64,000 bases of DNA from Siderastrea radians (GCA_964017195.1 OZ024889.1:51242418-51306417), one strand, 5' to 3'. Shown: positions 11,345-23,971, counted from the stretch's first letter. Notes: generated by a model from the sequence alone, not told the origin. A program made the numbers and translations.

Positions 11345-13261
11345 TTTGATTTGCGAAAAGATGGATTCTTCATACGGTAAAATTTCTGTATTCACCGTAT
11401 CACTTTAATAACTTTAAAGTAAAGATGGGTATGTACCAACACGCTAGAACGATAGGATGAAATGGGCAAATTAAAAAAAGGTTAGACTACATCGACTAAA
11501 ATAACACCGACTACTATTGCAGCAGTTTATCCTTCCCAAGCCCCTCCCCCCCCCCCCAGGAAAAAAAGTTGGTTTTGGAATCCCAGAAAACACATTTCGA
11601 TAGATGGAAGCCTAAAACTAATCAGTAGTCCAGTTTTGTTAAAAATTGCTGTTCTAGTGCACTTTAATTGCTAAGAAATATCTTTAGCTTTAGATGGCCT
11701 GGATCGAAATGCTGCAACTCAAAAAAATTCGGGACGGCGTTTTCAAGGTGCTCCCTTGTGTGTTCTGTAAAATCAATAAAACCTTATTGTGCCAAGCTCG
11801 TTCTGTGAGAATCCACTTGAAATCGATCGTCCCCTTGCTGGTCAAGGTGCAATTTATGTATAAGCAAGGTACTTACTTATTAATTTAGACATTTCTAAAA
11901 GCTGTGATGTGCTCTATAAGATGAGGTAAATATTATGGCTTGTGGCGCTGATGTGGCCCTGTGACGTTATCGGTGGCATAGATGGCCGCCATCTTAGATT
12001 TTACTTAAAATAAGAATTGATCAAAAAAATGACGAAAATAGAAATTTTTTCATCCTATATGACAGAACTAACCATTTCATGTTTTTTGTTGACATTTTTC
12101 ACGGATAAGGTGAATATCCCATCTTTTCTTATTTCTTCTCCGAGCTTAAAATTCACCATCTTTCTTTATCTATCACCTTTCGGGCACTTCGACATTGCTG
12201 ATCCTAGCAGTATGCAGGACGCGTGTCACCACGAACTCAGTAAATATGACCTATGCTCGCCACGAGTCTCCCAGTAGCTTGTGGTTAGAGCGTCCGACCG
12301 GTGTACGGAAGGTCATGGGTTCGATTCCCGTCGGGTACTCAGATTTTTTCTTTGTCCCACGCTCGCGACATGTTGAATATCCCATCTTTTCTTAAATACA
12401 TTTTTGTTCCAATGAATTCTTCGACCACAACGCACTCATGAAGTCACATCTCGTAGTCATAGTAACCGGTTTTTAGCTAATTTTAACAAGACGTGTCTAA
12501 GGGATATGCAGCTATTTTATCAGAGGCACGTTTTGTCCACTGTTGCTTATTTATTAAATTTTGATATCTTCCTCCAGAAAATAACAGCAGTATATCGATC
12601 ATATTTCGCTTGTAATTTTTTTTTTCATAAATCCATCAAAATACCGATCCATTTGAAGGACACAAGAGAGCTCTCTGGACGGGAATGAGTGCCACAGGCC
12701 GATAACAAAAATATCAGTATTTATCTCCAAATAGCAAATAGCTCTTGGTGCCGACCATGAAATATCGTGTCCAATAAATGTCACGATATATGCTTAACTG
12801 AAATTCATTCAACGACCAGTTGAATAAATTCCACACACGTTTACTAATATCTTTTATTTCTTTTCAACCTTGGTTTGTAAATGATTTCGAGCAAAATATG
12901 ATAACTGAATATTTTAAAGATCCGTGTCTATATTAAATCGATATCATTTTTAAACTATTAGACTAACCCGTTAAACGGGTTCTTTACTTCCATTGCAACC
13001 ACTAACAAGTCTTTCAATAGCAAGTCTCTTCGGCCACTTTGGTGGTTTGAGCCCAAGTTCAAGACAATTGTTTGTCACCCCGATTCAAAAGAGAAATGAA
13101 GGTCTTTCGAAATAATGTTCTGTGAAGCGCACAGCTTTCAGCAAAAACACTTGAAATTTTTTATGCACGGATGTTTGTCCGCGGCCATTATCATGTTTCT
13201 CGAAACTGACAGTTTCCTCAAGCTTCGCTTTGGGAAACACAAAGCGTCCACGGTAGACAGT
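11345..13261. other. Decayed copy of receptor-array intergenic DNA
   Basis: Patches resemble unit 1 in order: 11455-11520 to 6935-6990, 12640-12800 to 7190-7350, 12890-13100 to 7470-7690 and 13160-13230 to 7930-8000. This shows a third, heavily rearranged unit. A SINE is inserted at 12132-12373. No gene is supported. Confidence 0.6.
12111..12394 (+). mobile_element. tRNA-derived SINE with 21-bp target-site duplication
   Basis: Identical 21-bp direct repeats (12111-12131 and 12374-12394, beginning TGAATATCCCATC) bracket a 242-bp insert. It contains a tRNA-like region with A box (TAGCTTGTGGTTAGAGCG, from about 12272) and B box (GGGTTCGATTCCC, about 12311-12323), followed by a T run. About 130 bp precede the tRNA-like part, so this is not a simple 5'-tRNA SINE. 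A related element in the opposite orientation lies at about 17022-17213. Confidence 0.85.
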
Positions 13262-13364
13262 TCAATTATTCAATCAAACAGAAGTTAGGCAAGCAGCTTG
13301 TTTATCCTGTTTCTAATTTGATATCACTTTCACCGTAAAATGGTAATGGTACTTAGTTTTTGCT

Positions 13365-13404
<40 letters not shown>

Positions 13405-13530
13405 TTCCTTAACCCGTAAAATAAATCCAATACTTGCAGTCATTTATTGTTGGAGGGACAGAGAAATAAGGCATACAATTAAGGTGACGACCAGGCGCTT
13501 TAGTTCTTTCTGTTTCTGTGGGGATTCAAG
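13262..13530 (+). pseudogene. GPCR C-terminal remnants with (TTTA)n repeat
   Basis: Two short remnants are visible. About 13270-13320 resembles the receptor A tail (AAGTTAGGCAAGCAG). About 13414-13530 encodes N-P-I-L-A-V-I-Y-C-W and a basic helix, an NPxxY region with an insertion. A (TTTA)n run lies at about 13364-13402. Neither remnant could make a receptor. Confidence 0.65.
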
Positions 13531-13966
13531 GAGGATCTTTACCAAAAAATAAAAGTTCTGTATTCGTTATGTAAAATAAGTCGTAAGGTGGGTACCAAAA
13601 GTCATGCTTCTTTGTACAGAAACATTTTAAATCCTAAGGTGCTTTCACTTTCGCCACATGTTAGAAATAGAAATAGACTTTATTATTCCCAATTTTTTTT
13701 TTGTCTTATTAGATGAGCATGGACCTTGGGGACTCGGGCTCCGTTTTAGGTTCTGCAAAAGGATTCGTAGTAGGGTGTTCAAGATCATGATTTTCTGTGA
13801 CGTGGGGGAAGGAAGAGGGCTTATGTTTTGACCTTGGTATTGAAAAATTGTTGACCTTATGTAGTTAATTAAAACTAGTAGCTCACAACTGTAGGCTTCA
13901 AACTCCAGATTGTGAGGGCCCGCCTTCAATAAACCACAAGTTTTCTTGTTTTATGTTTTCGTCATG
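13531..13966. other. Gene-free stretch before duplication unit 2
   Basis: No coding frame or RNA gene is supported here. Confidence 0.45.
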
Positions 13967-15530
13967 GTTGGAATGCTTTTACTTAACCCGTAAAACAGTT
14001 TATGGAGTACCTAAGTCCTTGTTATAGCCTAGTCGTTTGTGTTCTTTTCTTCATTTGCCTCTAACAAGACTGTTACCAAAAAAAAGCGTGTCATTCACAG
14101 ATTGTATAATTAAATTTCGTATTTACTTTTTGCCACTATTTGTGGTGAGCTTTTGACCTCAGTTTATTCTTTACCAGCTGTCATCAATATTTCCATTGCA
14201 ACCATAATATACACTCTCATATATCGAGGCCGCAACAAATTATGTCGGTTGTCTTTCGGAAGGAAATCGAACGTCTGCTCGAAGTTCGCTCTTCTGGACC
14301 CTGTGCGGTGGTAACTATTTGTACACCTGTGTTAATAGAGTGACAATATGGAGTAGAGAACAAAACGATACAATGCAGGGACCAAGGCTCGAACGCGGAA
14401 AAATGTGCGAGCATAATTATTCTCTCGCCAAGTAAACGTTATTGTATATTTGTATTAAGTTTTTGACCTAGCCATGAAAGCACTGATCGAAATGACAAAT
14501 GTTCAAATGGACAACTCTGGGCTCCCAGTAAAGAACCACTGAAAAGGAACCAACGTCATCCTTACTACATAGCCAGATGGGAGTTCTCATGAGCAAAGCA
14601 TCATAATTTCTCAGAACAATTTTCTCGAAATAGATGATTATAATTAATTTGAGATTACATTTTATGGGGTGAGACCCTCACAGTGAAATCAGGAACATAC
14701 CGGGGGTTGCAAGTTACTTTACGCCATTTTGAAAAACCATTAAAACATTATTTGCTCTAGCTGATGGAAGTCATGTAATTTCCTGTATACAAAACCAAAT
14801 ATTTATCACCCGTTCTTCAGGCAACTGTCATGAACCGAAAATTCAGGATACGTATATGTTGCTTGTTATTGCGATTCCAAATCCATCAGTTGTTATCCAG
14901 TAATTTCTTGCCTCCTTGCACCGACCGATGGACCAGTTCCTTGCCACAAATACACAAAATTTTCTACTTAGCTCTGGGCTTTTATAACGTCCGTGTTAAT
15001 CAAATTTTTTCTGAATAAATACTGACATAAGCCTCTAAATGGCGCTTGTAATAAAGGAAACTGATTTAATACTGATATATCCTGATTGATGCCAATCACG
15101 GCAACTAACTTTTCCTAATATACTCTGAAAAATGAGGTCTTCTCTCAGTTTGTTATTATATTCGGCAAGAGAGGGTGAACCTTCATCCTCTCTTGTATTC
15201 GGCCATGGATATCAAGGTAGTTTTCTTCAAAGAAAGCTAGGAATAGCATTTTCATTACACAGTGCATTATCAAAAGGCATCATCAAAACATTATATTACC
15301 TTTAATTATACAGAATTAATTAGAAATTGCAAATATCAAAAGTTGTGTCCGTCACGTTTAATGCTCTAGTCTGAGAGGGTCTCTTGGCCAAGCTCTGGTT
15401 TCGCCCACCTTTGAATTAGCGTATTTGTTTTCCACCTATTTTTCTGAGGAAAAGTAAAAACTGAATTCCGCCGAAATAACGCAGAGAAGATATCTATAAC
15501 GTGGAAGTAAATTGCGAAGGCTGACAGAAA

Positions 15531-16464
15531 ATGGAAAACGTCACCTTGAAAACGTTCACGGCATCCACATGCTCAATGTACTCACACCTCCTACAGGACT
15601 TCTTCAGACCCTCAGGATTACATATTTCATCATTGCTGCAAATATCGTTCTAATTATCAGTGCCATCTTAGGAAACGTGTTGATCTTTAAGCTGCTCTTG
15701 AGAATTCTCTCCTTCATCTCCCATCGAAGATGTTGTTTCGTTGGCTAACATCGAATGATCTCTGTGTTGGACTTATCACACAGCCTTGTTTTGTGGCCTT
15801 CGTAACTTCAGATGTCAAAGAGAAGTTAAATGTCTGTCAAGTAACAGGAGATTTAGTGCATATTTCTGGTGCAATACTGTGCGGAATTTCTCTTGGTACA
15901 TTGACTGCCATAAGCGTGGACAGACTCCTCGCTCTGCAGTTGGGGTTGAGGTACAGACAAGTTGTAACTCTCACGCGGGTTCGTGCATTTGTTGTTGTTT
16001 CCTGGGTAGTATTCTCTTCACTTAGCATGCTGTATTTTTTGAACCCACAAGTTTTTATGATTACTTTATGCGTGAATATACTGCTTTGTCTTGTAGGCTC
16101 AACGTTTTGCTACTCAAAAATTTACTTTGCTTTACGTTATCGACAAATACAGGTCGGCCAACAACAATCTGAAAACGGAGAACTTAACTTGCCGAGTCGG
16201 GGGCGCATGCTAAAATATAAAAAGTCAGTGTCTAGTTCAATGTTGGTTTACCTGACACTGTTAGTGTGTTATCTGCCATTCGCTATCGTTCAAATAGTAA
16301 GAGCTATACACGGTAAAAGTCAGTATATTATTTTCGCAGAAGGAAGTACGATTTCTCTAGTTTACCTTAATTCTTCAATAAATCCAGTCATTTATTGTTG
16401 GAGGATCAAAGAAATTAGGCAAGCAGTTAAGAGGACGATCAGGCGCTTTTGTTTCAGTTTTTAA
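15531..16464 (+). pseudogene. Class A GPCR pseudogene A2 (two frameshifts)
   Basis: Three frames are needed: an N-terminus from ATG 15531, TM1 with the I-L-G-N motif in a second frame (about 15597-15740), and TM2 to the C-terminus in a third frame from 15730 to 16464. Unlike A1, the TM1-loop DNA is still present, so the two A copies were disabled independently. The distal part keeps S-V-D-R-L after TM3, C-Y-L-P in TM6 and N-P-V-I-Y in TM7. Identity with A1 is high through the 3' flank. Confidence 0.8.
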
Positions 16465-19277
16465 TTCAATTTGAAGGGAGATTTTCGTACAATAAAATTT
16501 CAGTATTCTCCGTATAATAAAAAACGTTAAACGTCGATAGAAAAACATAGAGCAATAGGGTGGTCTTACTTAATCCGTGAAATGGGCAATTTTTAAACAA
16601 AGGTACACTACATTGACCAAAATAACGCCGACTACTGCCTTAATAGTTTGTGCTCGCCAAGCCAATAAATCCCTTCCGTTGTAAGCCGGCAGGGCTTATT
16701 AACCGAGATTGTACACTATATGTACACTGGGAAATAACTCGGTTTGCTTGAGCCCATTTTAAGTTTTTTTTCTTGCATTCATCAGCAGCAATTCTCGTCT
16801 CGCTGTTGCTAATTTGTCGCATTTTAATGTCGTTTGCCTAGAAATTCTAAAGCGTGCCGAGTGAACAAATTGGTCAAATTTCACTTGGTTTTTGAAATAC
16901 TGATCCATTTGACTATATAGGGAGACAAGAGACCTCTCTGGACGGAAATGAGTTCCCTAGGCTGATAACAAAAATATTTTAATCTTTTCTTATTTTAAAC
17001 AACAACAACAAAAAAACAAAATGAAAATAGAATGATGTGTGAAGAGAGGAACTACTCAGAAAAAAATTCCGAGTTCCAGATGGGATTTGAACCACAACCT
17101 TCCGTACACTAGTCGGATACTCTAACCACTGAGCTACGAGAACTCTAGTGGTGAGTGATGGTCAATTGTGGGCTGACACAACGACTGCATCGCGCAGTCA
17201 CATCGTGCCAAAACAAAACAAAAAGCTCTTGATTAGGCTGAAATATCGTGTACAAGTAAATGTCACGATATGTTTAACTCGCTTTTGCTAACATAAAATC
17301 CTTTACCAAGTTGTTGCATTTTGCTGATAATGACAAGTTCTGAATTCTACAAATTTCATGTTTTGTTCTTTTTCAACCTCGCAAAAAACATTTTCGTGCA
17401 AAGCATGAAAAGCTGATACCTGAAACTTTTAAAGATCGCTATCTATATCGATCGATCGTAGTCCTTTAATACCACAGTCTCTAAACACTGACACAGCTGT
17501 GGAAGTAAAGTTGCTTTGATGGTCTGCTCCCCAGTTCAAAAGAGAAATAGAAGGTTTTAATAAGGTTAAGCATGACACATGTATTAATCCAACATATAAT
17601 TTGGCTTGCAGGTGATTGGTCAAAGTTCTTCACGTGACACACTATACACCAAATAAGACTGAGAGATATCAAATAGACTTTTCTTAAAAAAGTAAAGATG
17701 AAAGAGCGTCTTGGTTTCAGGTGACAGACTAGACATCAACCTTGCTGGCGATAAAACGGTGCCTTACATGTAAAACAATAAAAATTCAACACCTTGCGCA
17801 GGATACAGTTTTGACGTGCGTCCAGTTTTTAAAAAATACTCGAAGATAATAAATTCAATAACCTTTGTTTGGCTTTAAAAACAAGCACGGATATTTGTAC
17901 TTGGACATAATCTATTCCTCGAAACTCATCAAAGTTTTCCTCAAGCTTCGCTTTCGGAAGACTGTTGTTTTCTCTGACCAGATAATGTCTTTGGTGGAAA
18001 AATCCGCTGTGTCTATTTTCTCGACAAGTAAAGGGTGTTGTTTCGGTGTTGATAATAATTCGAGCAGTTGTTCTATTTTCCTGAATAAATTAAGCAAATC
18101 GATCTTCTGACGCTAATCAAAGCGCTGATAGAAACGAAGAAAGAATTTAAAGTGTAAAAGGATGAAACTCCCAGTAAAGGCCCGCCAAAAATTAAAGGAA
18201 TATAATTTCTCGATAACAATGGAACAAAAGCCATCTTTCATAGCCAGATGTGAGTTGTCATTGGAAAAGCATTATATAATTTTGTCAAAATAAATTTCTC
18301 AAAATGGATTAATTCGAGATTATATTTCACGAGTAAAGACCCCCGTAGATATGTAAGCAACTAAGCAGTTGCAAAGAAAGCCTGAAGAAAAATGAGTTAA
18401 AAAACCCGGCTCGATCGGAGGTGTTTCAACATCACTACAAGGGTCTTAAACTCAAAAAATGTCGAAAATGGTTATTTCATATGCATAAACACTCAGTCAT
18501 TCGAGATTACATGACATTATTACACCGTAATATGAAATGCCATTAATACGTTGCTTTCTGGCAAAAGTCAATTTCCAATATGCAGGTCCAAATATTTATC
18601 GCATCTTCCTCAGGCGACTGACACGAACCGAAAACTCAAGAACCGTGGATGTAACTTGCACATTGCGATCCCAAATCCATAATTGCATAATGTTATCCAG
18701 CACGAACATGCCAATGAACCCATGAGTCCCATGCTACGAATAACACACAATTTTCTACTTATTTCTAGTCTTTTAAAGCGTCCGTGCTGATGAAACGTTT
18801 GCTAAAAAAAACTGATAAAAGGGCTCCGGTTTCCGTAGTAGTTATAAAGAAAACTCATTTGATATGTATCCTGATAAATGTCCCTCACGGCAACTAACTG
18901 TTGATGATCATGCACGTACACACGTATACTACGAAAAGCAATGAACGAGGTATTTCTCACTCAGTTTTAATATTTGGTCATGCATGTCATTGTTTTTCAG
19001 CGAAGAAAGTTGGAAATAAACAAGACTTTTACAAAGCCACACACCATATACATTTTGAGTAATTATGTAAATTAAAAACAGTTATCTTGTTTTGGCTTCA
19101 GGCAGAAGAAACTCCTTTAATAAGCAGACGATATCACGGCAGGTGGATTTCACGTTCGATGCACATTATCAATTCCACTTAGTTTTCATCAACAGGTCCT
19201 GAGATTCACACGTAATTTTTTTTTATTTCCAAGCATCGAAGTCAGAAGACTTAATTGGCATTGGTTCCAACTTCAAC
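16465..19277. other. Intergenic DNA between receptors A2 and B2
   Basis: Collinear with 6832-9231 of unit 1 apart from the SINE at 17022-17213. No gene is supported. Confidence 0.55.
17022..17213 (-). mobile_element. tRNA-derived SINE
   Basis: On the minus strand a tRNA-like head carries an A box (TAGCTCAGTGGTTAGAGT) and a B box (GTGGTTCAAATCCC), followed by a T-rich segment. A-rich sequence flanks both ends (AAAAACAAAA-type), so the exact target duplication is unclear. The element resembles the SINE at 12132-12373, including sequence preceding the tRNA part. Confidence 0.8.
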
Positions 19278-20198
19278 ATGGAAAATACCGATTGGGAATC
19301 TTTTCAAGCTCTCCAGTGCTCGATGTACTCGGAGGTTCTCCTGGATCTTAGTCGCACATGGATTGCATATTTCTCCATTTCTATCAATCTGTTTTTTTGC
19401 ATCACTGCTATCTTAGGAAATGCATTTATCTTAGTTGCTCTTCAGAAAGATTCCCTCCTTCATCCTGCATCGAAGATGTTATTTCGTTGCCTGGCAGTAG
19501 CTGATTTCTGTGTTGGACTTATTACACAGCCGTGTTTTGTCACCTACCTTATTTCAGTAGTAAAAAAAAACGGGTTCGATAATTGTAAACATGTTACAGG
19601 TTTCTTACATATTTCTACTTCTTTACTGTGCGGAATTTCTCTTGCGACAGTAACCACTATAAGTGTGGACAGACTTCTCGCGTTGCTATTGGGACTAAGG
19701 TACAGACAGGTTGTAACTCTCGCGCGAGTTCGTCGAATCAGTTTTCTCACGTGGTTGACCTTTTCAGCACTTAACATGCTGTACTTTTGGAATGCGCGTA
19801 TTTTCTTGACAGCTGTGTCCTGTAATGTTCTTTCATTTCTTATAGTTTCAACGTTTTGCTACTTGAAAATCTATTTTAGCCTTCGCCATCGACAACGGTC
19901 TACACCCGGACCGCCTAGCGTACCCATTCAAGTACAAGTGTTAAAATACAAAAGAACTGTGTCTAGTGCACTGTGGATTTCTATCTCAATGATAGCGTGT
20001 TATCTTCCGTTCACCGTGGTTGCCGCAGTTGGAGTTACACACCAAGACCCTTCTTTTTCTGTTATTGGAGAGGGAATCACCGTAACTCTAATTTACTTCA
20101 ATTCTTCATTAAACCCAGTCCTTTATTGTTGGAGGATCAGGGAAGTGAGGCGAGCAGTAAAGGCAACAATCGGGCTGTTTTGCTTCTTTTGCCCCTAG
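19278..20198 (+). CDS. Class A (rhodopsin-like) GPCR B2, intact
   Basis: A single-exon, 306-residue seven-helix receptor starting at ATG 19278 (M-E-N-T-D-W). Class A landmarks: L-G-N in TM1, A-D in TM2, a cysteine before TM3, S-V-D-R-L where most receptors have DRY, C-Y-L-P in TM6 (the usual tryptophan of CWxP is tyrosine) and N-P-V-L-Y in TM7 with a short basic helix 8. Loops are short and there is no signal peptide. The loop after TM1 reads L-L-H-P-A-S-K, similar to the LHxP motif of olfactory-type receptors. Family-level knowledge suggests an adenosine/melanocortin-like or olfactory-like cnidarian expansion; ligand and G protein are unknown. It is the only undamaged gene of the duplicated array. 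Confidence 0.9.
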   Translation: MENTDWESFQALQCSMYSEVLLDLSRTWIAYFSISINLFFCITAILGNAFILVALQKDSLLHPASKMLFRCLAVADFCVGLITQPCFVTYLISVVKKNGFDNCKHVTGFLHISTSLLCGISLATVTTISVDRLLALLLGLRYRQVVTLARVRRISFLTWLTFSALNMLYFWNARIFLTAVSCNVLSFLIVSTFCYLKIYFSLRHRQRSTPGPPSVPIQVQVLKYKRTVSSALWISISMIACYLPFTVVAAVGVTHQDPSFSVIGEGITVTLIYFNSSLNPVLYCWRIREVRRAVKATIGLFCFFCP

Positions 20199-20484
20199 AA
20201 GGCTCCGGTTCGTGTGCAATGGTCTTGGGTGCTGACAGACCTCCTGACCGTAAATCAGCATGATAGATGTATTCTTTGTGGAACTTTTTATGTGCCTATA
20301 AAACTGTATCACTGTCCTAAATACTGATTGTTCACTCTTGAGTCAAGACGGCAAAGTGAAGAACGATTTTATGTAACTATACGGTACCCTGAGCTAAAGC
20401 CCTGTCTCTCGAGTGCAGAACTAATGGTAACGCATCAGTGTAAGAAACTCCATTCACGTTCAAATTGACTTTAAACTTAAGTGA

Positions 20485-20925
20485 GGATGATAGATAGGTA
20501 GATAGGTAGGTAGATAGGTAGGTTTATTAGAAACAATTAAATAGCAGTCAGCAGGCTGAATTGCATAATTATTTACAATATGTTATTAAAAAAAGATAAA
20601 AATTTATGATAAGATCTATTTACAATTTTATTGGTTACGTATACTACTATTGAAAATAGAAAAAGGGGGAAACTACAATAAAAAAAAACAATAAAAGGGA
20701 GATAACATCACTAAGGAAAGTTTCAACTAGTTTACGTATTACACTACTAGTTTACGTTTGCTCGACGGCACATCGCCGGTATGAATGACTGTTTAAAACG
20801 GTTGGTGTAAAAACGTGGCAAGTCAAAAACTCTCTCATGCCTGATGTTGTAGTAGGCATAGTGTTTCGGGGGAAGCAGGCAAGCTTCGACATCGAACGTC
20901 ATCATATCGATAGATAAGGCGTAAA
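20485..20925 (-). mobile_element. Non-LTR retrotransposon (LINE) 3' end
   Basis: On the minus strand a short frame (about 20905-20744) ends with a basic R-F-Y-T-N-R-F-K-Q-S-F-I-P stretch, like the C-terminus of CR1/RTE-type reverse transcriptases. It is followed by a 3' tail made of ACCTATCT-type tandem repeats (20485-20524 on the plus strand, GATAGGTA units). Such a repeat tail is typical of LINE 3' ends. The reverse transcriptase core is missing. Confidence 0.55.
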
Positions 20926-22927
20926 TGGGAGCCTTATATTAAACGGCTAAATGCAATCAGGCCTGCCAACGTCACCAAAGACTACGTCCTCTACAAGAAC
21001 AAGAAAAAATAAGAAGAGTGGATGATGAAGTGATCCGAGAAAAGATTTTCGTGACTAATCGGCAACCTTTAGACAATTCCCCTTTGTAAGTGGACGCAAT
21101 TTAATTCATGGTACTGGCTCCAACGCTGACTCTGGAACACAGAATGGAAATGGCAGTGCATTGTTATCACAAACTCCATTCTCGTTCAAGTTCACTTCAG
21201 AACCCCCTCCCCCCAAAACCATGAGTAAATACGCGCGCCTACAACACCGAGACTACGTCCCCTATAGAAACAAGGAAAAATTAACACAACAAATTTAAGT
21301 TTTGTTGCTACTGGACATAATAACTTTTATTCTAGATAACAAAAAAATGTCAGCGCAAATGAACATTGTAAACAAGGAAAAAGACGAGGGTTTCTGCAAA
21401 ATCCAATGCTAGACCAAAACGAGATAAGGGATAAGTTCTTTGCGTTCAGCGTTCAATGTAATTTTATTTCCGTTCACTTATCTTCGTTACGTAGGTCACA
21501 CTAAGTTGTTAAAGCACAATACAGCTTTATGTACAATTGCATCCTGACATATGGTAATTTTCCTTTTATCAATAGCTGTACTTTCCGCTGCTCTTAATAA
21601 AAAGCGAGTGAGCTGAGATCATTATCGTATGATATGTTACATTCGTCTTTTAAGTTATGACATTAGGGACTAGCAGGGCATTTTTTCACAGCCTTTTCGA
21701 CTTGATTCCCCGACGTAAGCGTCTATTTCAGTAATATTTCGTATTTTACAAGATTATCGAGGCTAGTTGTTTATCAACTCATAAAATTGCCGGCTTTACA
21801 CAAGAGCACTTCCTCGCCATACTTCCTAAACAGGTTTTTTTTTTTCTTTTCAGTGCAAGAAGCGAATCCAACAATAGCAATAAGTGTTCAAAATAGCGGA
21901 CAACGCCGTGAACTGATTCTTCATTATCATAGAAGGAGCGGGCCTATTTGCCTTTGTATTTTCTGAGAATCTCGAATTTTTTCCAAGGAGTTTGCCTAGA
22001 ACTGTCAGGTAATATACCATCATTTATTATTGTCCAGCAAATAAATAAATAGAGAGAGATCGTCGAGAGGTGCCAGTTCAGCTTGTTGTCATCGGTATAG
22101 GGGGGTCTTTCCAAAATCCGTGTCAAAACCTGCTTGCTCCAGAAACTTGCCAACCTCTTGCCCAGAATCTGTAGGCTTCGTGGTCAGCAAATGGCGCCCG
22201 GTTGAGGTCTGTTTTTATCGAGGAGTAAACTTGAAAGCAGTTATATTGAACTAACCTAAGTAGACAAAAAGCCTTAAGCTTGAACCCAACTAATCAGCTC
22301 TTGCCGACTTGAGGCGCTGTCACAAAGGGGAAATTTTCTTGCAACACCACGCTGACATGAGGATAGCGAGACAAATCGCAGAATACATGTTACAGGGTGC
22401 AACTTATCTCGCAACTTTGCGAAAGATGGAAGTGACTAGTCTACTCTTCCGGCAACTCACAACACAATTTTTTTTTCTAGTAAAAGTAGATTTACTGTCT
22501 TTGTTTCGCAAATTGCAGGATGAGAGGTGGTAACATGTAACATATATTCTGCAACTTTTCACGCAATGCTTTCGTAACCGTTACCTTGCAAGGTCCAAGA
22601 GAACATGCCCCGTGCCCGTGTAAGTGACCATTTTAAGCAGTATAACTGAATATAAAACTTGTGAGTAGAAACTGTTTTTTTGGTAATGTTTGAGATAGGT
22701 GAAGTTGATAAGCTCTCATAATTAAGTTGCCTATGAAACAATGGTCTTTTAAAATGCATAGCATAGTCTAACCCTTGTTTCTGTTTTAAGTTGTTTTCTT
22801 ATCTAAGGATCACGTCTTAACAGTTTTAAAGTGTCACAAGGCACAAGTCAAATCTCGGTTGTCACAATTTTGGAATCTCTCTTCAGCTAGGCCACACAAA
22901 GTAATCGTCTGTTCGCTCAGGGTTTGG
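20926..22927. other. Gene-free stretch
   Basis: Only short, non-conserved open frames are seen. No RNA gene or clear repeat was recognised. Confidence 0.45.
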
Positions 22928-23971
22928 TTAAAGGGCAACATCATATATTTCACCTTTGGAGAGTTGCATTTCTTGGAAAGTATCACATGCGCTTAACGTT
23001 GCATTACGTGGTGAATATTTGGGGGCAACAGCCACCTGTACCTTACCAGGTACAACCCTACCCAGCCCAAGTAGCTTGACAAACGCTACATAATATCTTT
23101 GACTTCTTGCACAGTAGATGTAAGGATTCATGGATGAATTACAAACTGACCAAACTTGGAATGCTGAGACAACCTTCAAGAATCTGGCGCGATCTGGATC
23201 GTTAGCGAGAGCATGTGCAACAACCAAAAGCGGAAGCCAACAGACAATAGCCACTCCTACAACTATAGCAATCGTTTTAGCCGCTTTACGTTCCTTACGA
23301 GAGTTAGGCCTTTCTTCCTCAGTTGAACCATTTCGTACTTGAGCCACCGTCTCCTCTAGCCGTTTGGCGACCAAAAATATATAAACGTATATTGACACCG
23401 TTCCAGTGAGGATAGCAATGAAGTAAATAGCCAGGTACGATTCAGGAGCAAGTCCCTGGGACCATATTGCACCATATGTAATTGAAAAAATCCAAATGCA
23501 AATCACTGTGATTACAGCGCGTTTTCTTGTCACCAAAAGGTCATATCGCAGGGGAAATCGAATGGAAATCAGACGCTCCACAGTCACCCCAAACATGTTT
23601 GTTATGGAGGCGATCAGCGAGAAGTGACCAAGAAATCTACTGGTTATAATCAAAAGGTGCATTTCTTCAGAGTTCTCTCCCAAATGTGCCAAACGGTAAG
23701 CTCTCAAAGGCTGGTACACTGTTGTAACCAAGAGATCGGATAAAGATAGGCTGAAAATGAACAAATCTGGAATGGCCCTCAAGTTGTCAAACTTGATTAT
23801 TGACAAGAGAACTAGAGTGTTTCCAAGAGTTCCCACCACACTGGCCACACTTAGCACTGTACATAAAATGGCCACAAGTGGCAATTCCAGCGTTTGGTCT
23901 TCCATTGAGGCAGTTGGCTCAGTCGTGGTATAATCTGAAGTTATGCTCAGTAAAAGCGATGAATTTTCCAT
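22928..23971 (-). CDS. Class A GPCR of a second subfamily, intact
   Basis: A single-exon frame of 347 residues from ATG 23971; the upstream in-frame TTG is not used here. It has an N-terminus of about 40 residues with possible N-glycosylation, then G-N in TM1, L-S-D in TM2, T-V-E-R-L at the end of TM3 (E-R-L instead of DRY), C-W-L-P in TM6 and N-P-Y-I-Y in TM7. A third intracellular loop rich in E, R and K precedes TM6. The residue at the aminergic aspartate position (17 before the E of ERL) is glycine, which argues against a biogenic-amine receptor. It is clearly different from the short receptors of the array (longer, canonical CWxP). Ligand unknown. Confidence 0.88.
   Translation of the reverse strand: MENSSLLLSITSDYTTTEPTASMEDQTLELPLVAILCTVLSVASVVGTLGNTLVLLSIIKFDNLRAIPDLFIFSLSLSDLLVTTVYQPLRAYRLAHLGENSEEMHLLIITSRFLGHFSLIASITNMFGVTVERLISIRFPLRYDLLVTRKRAVITVICIWIFSITYGAIWSQGLAPESYLAIYFIAILTGTVSIYVYIFLVAKRLEETVAQVRNGSTEEERPNSRKERKAAKTIAIVVGVAIVCWLPLLVVAHALANDPDRARFLKVVSAFQVWSVCNSSMNPYIYCARSQRYYVAFVKLLGLGRVVPGKVQVAVAPKYSPRNATLSACDTFQEMQLSKGEIYDVAL

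Larger units (their letters stand above)
13967..20462. repeat. Segmental duplication unit 2 (receptors A2 and B2)
   Basis: Collinear with 3233-10442. It starts at the same GTTGGAATGCTTTTAC motif and jumps, at about 14225, to the sequence matching 4696 of unit 1. It carries pseudogene A2 (15531-16464) and intact gene B2 (19278-20198). A SINE at about 17022-17213 is absent from unit 1 and so was gained here after the duplication, or was lost there. Confidence 0.85.

Noticed and set aside
12262..12340. A host tRNA gene
   Set aside because: The acceptor stem does not pair and the region sits inside a 21-bp target duplication, so it is a SINE.
22928..23971. Calling this receptor a biogenic amine receptor
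   Set aside because: The TM3 position that holds the amine-binding aspartate is glycine.
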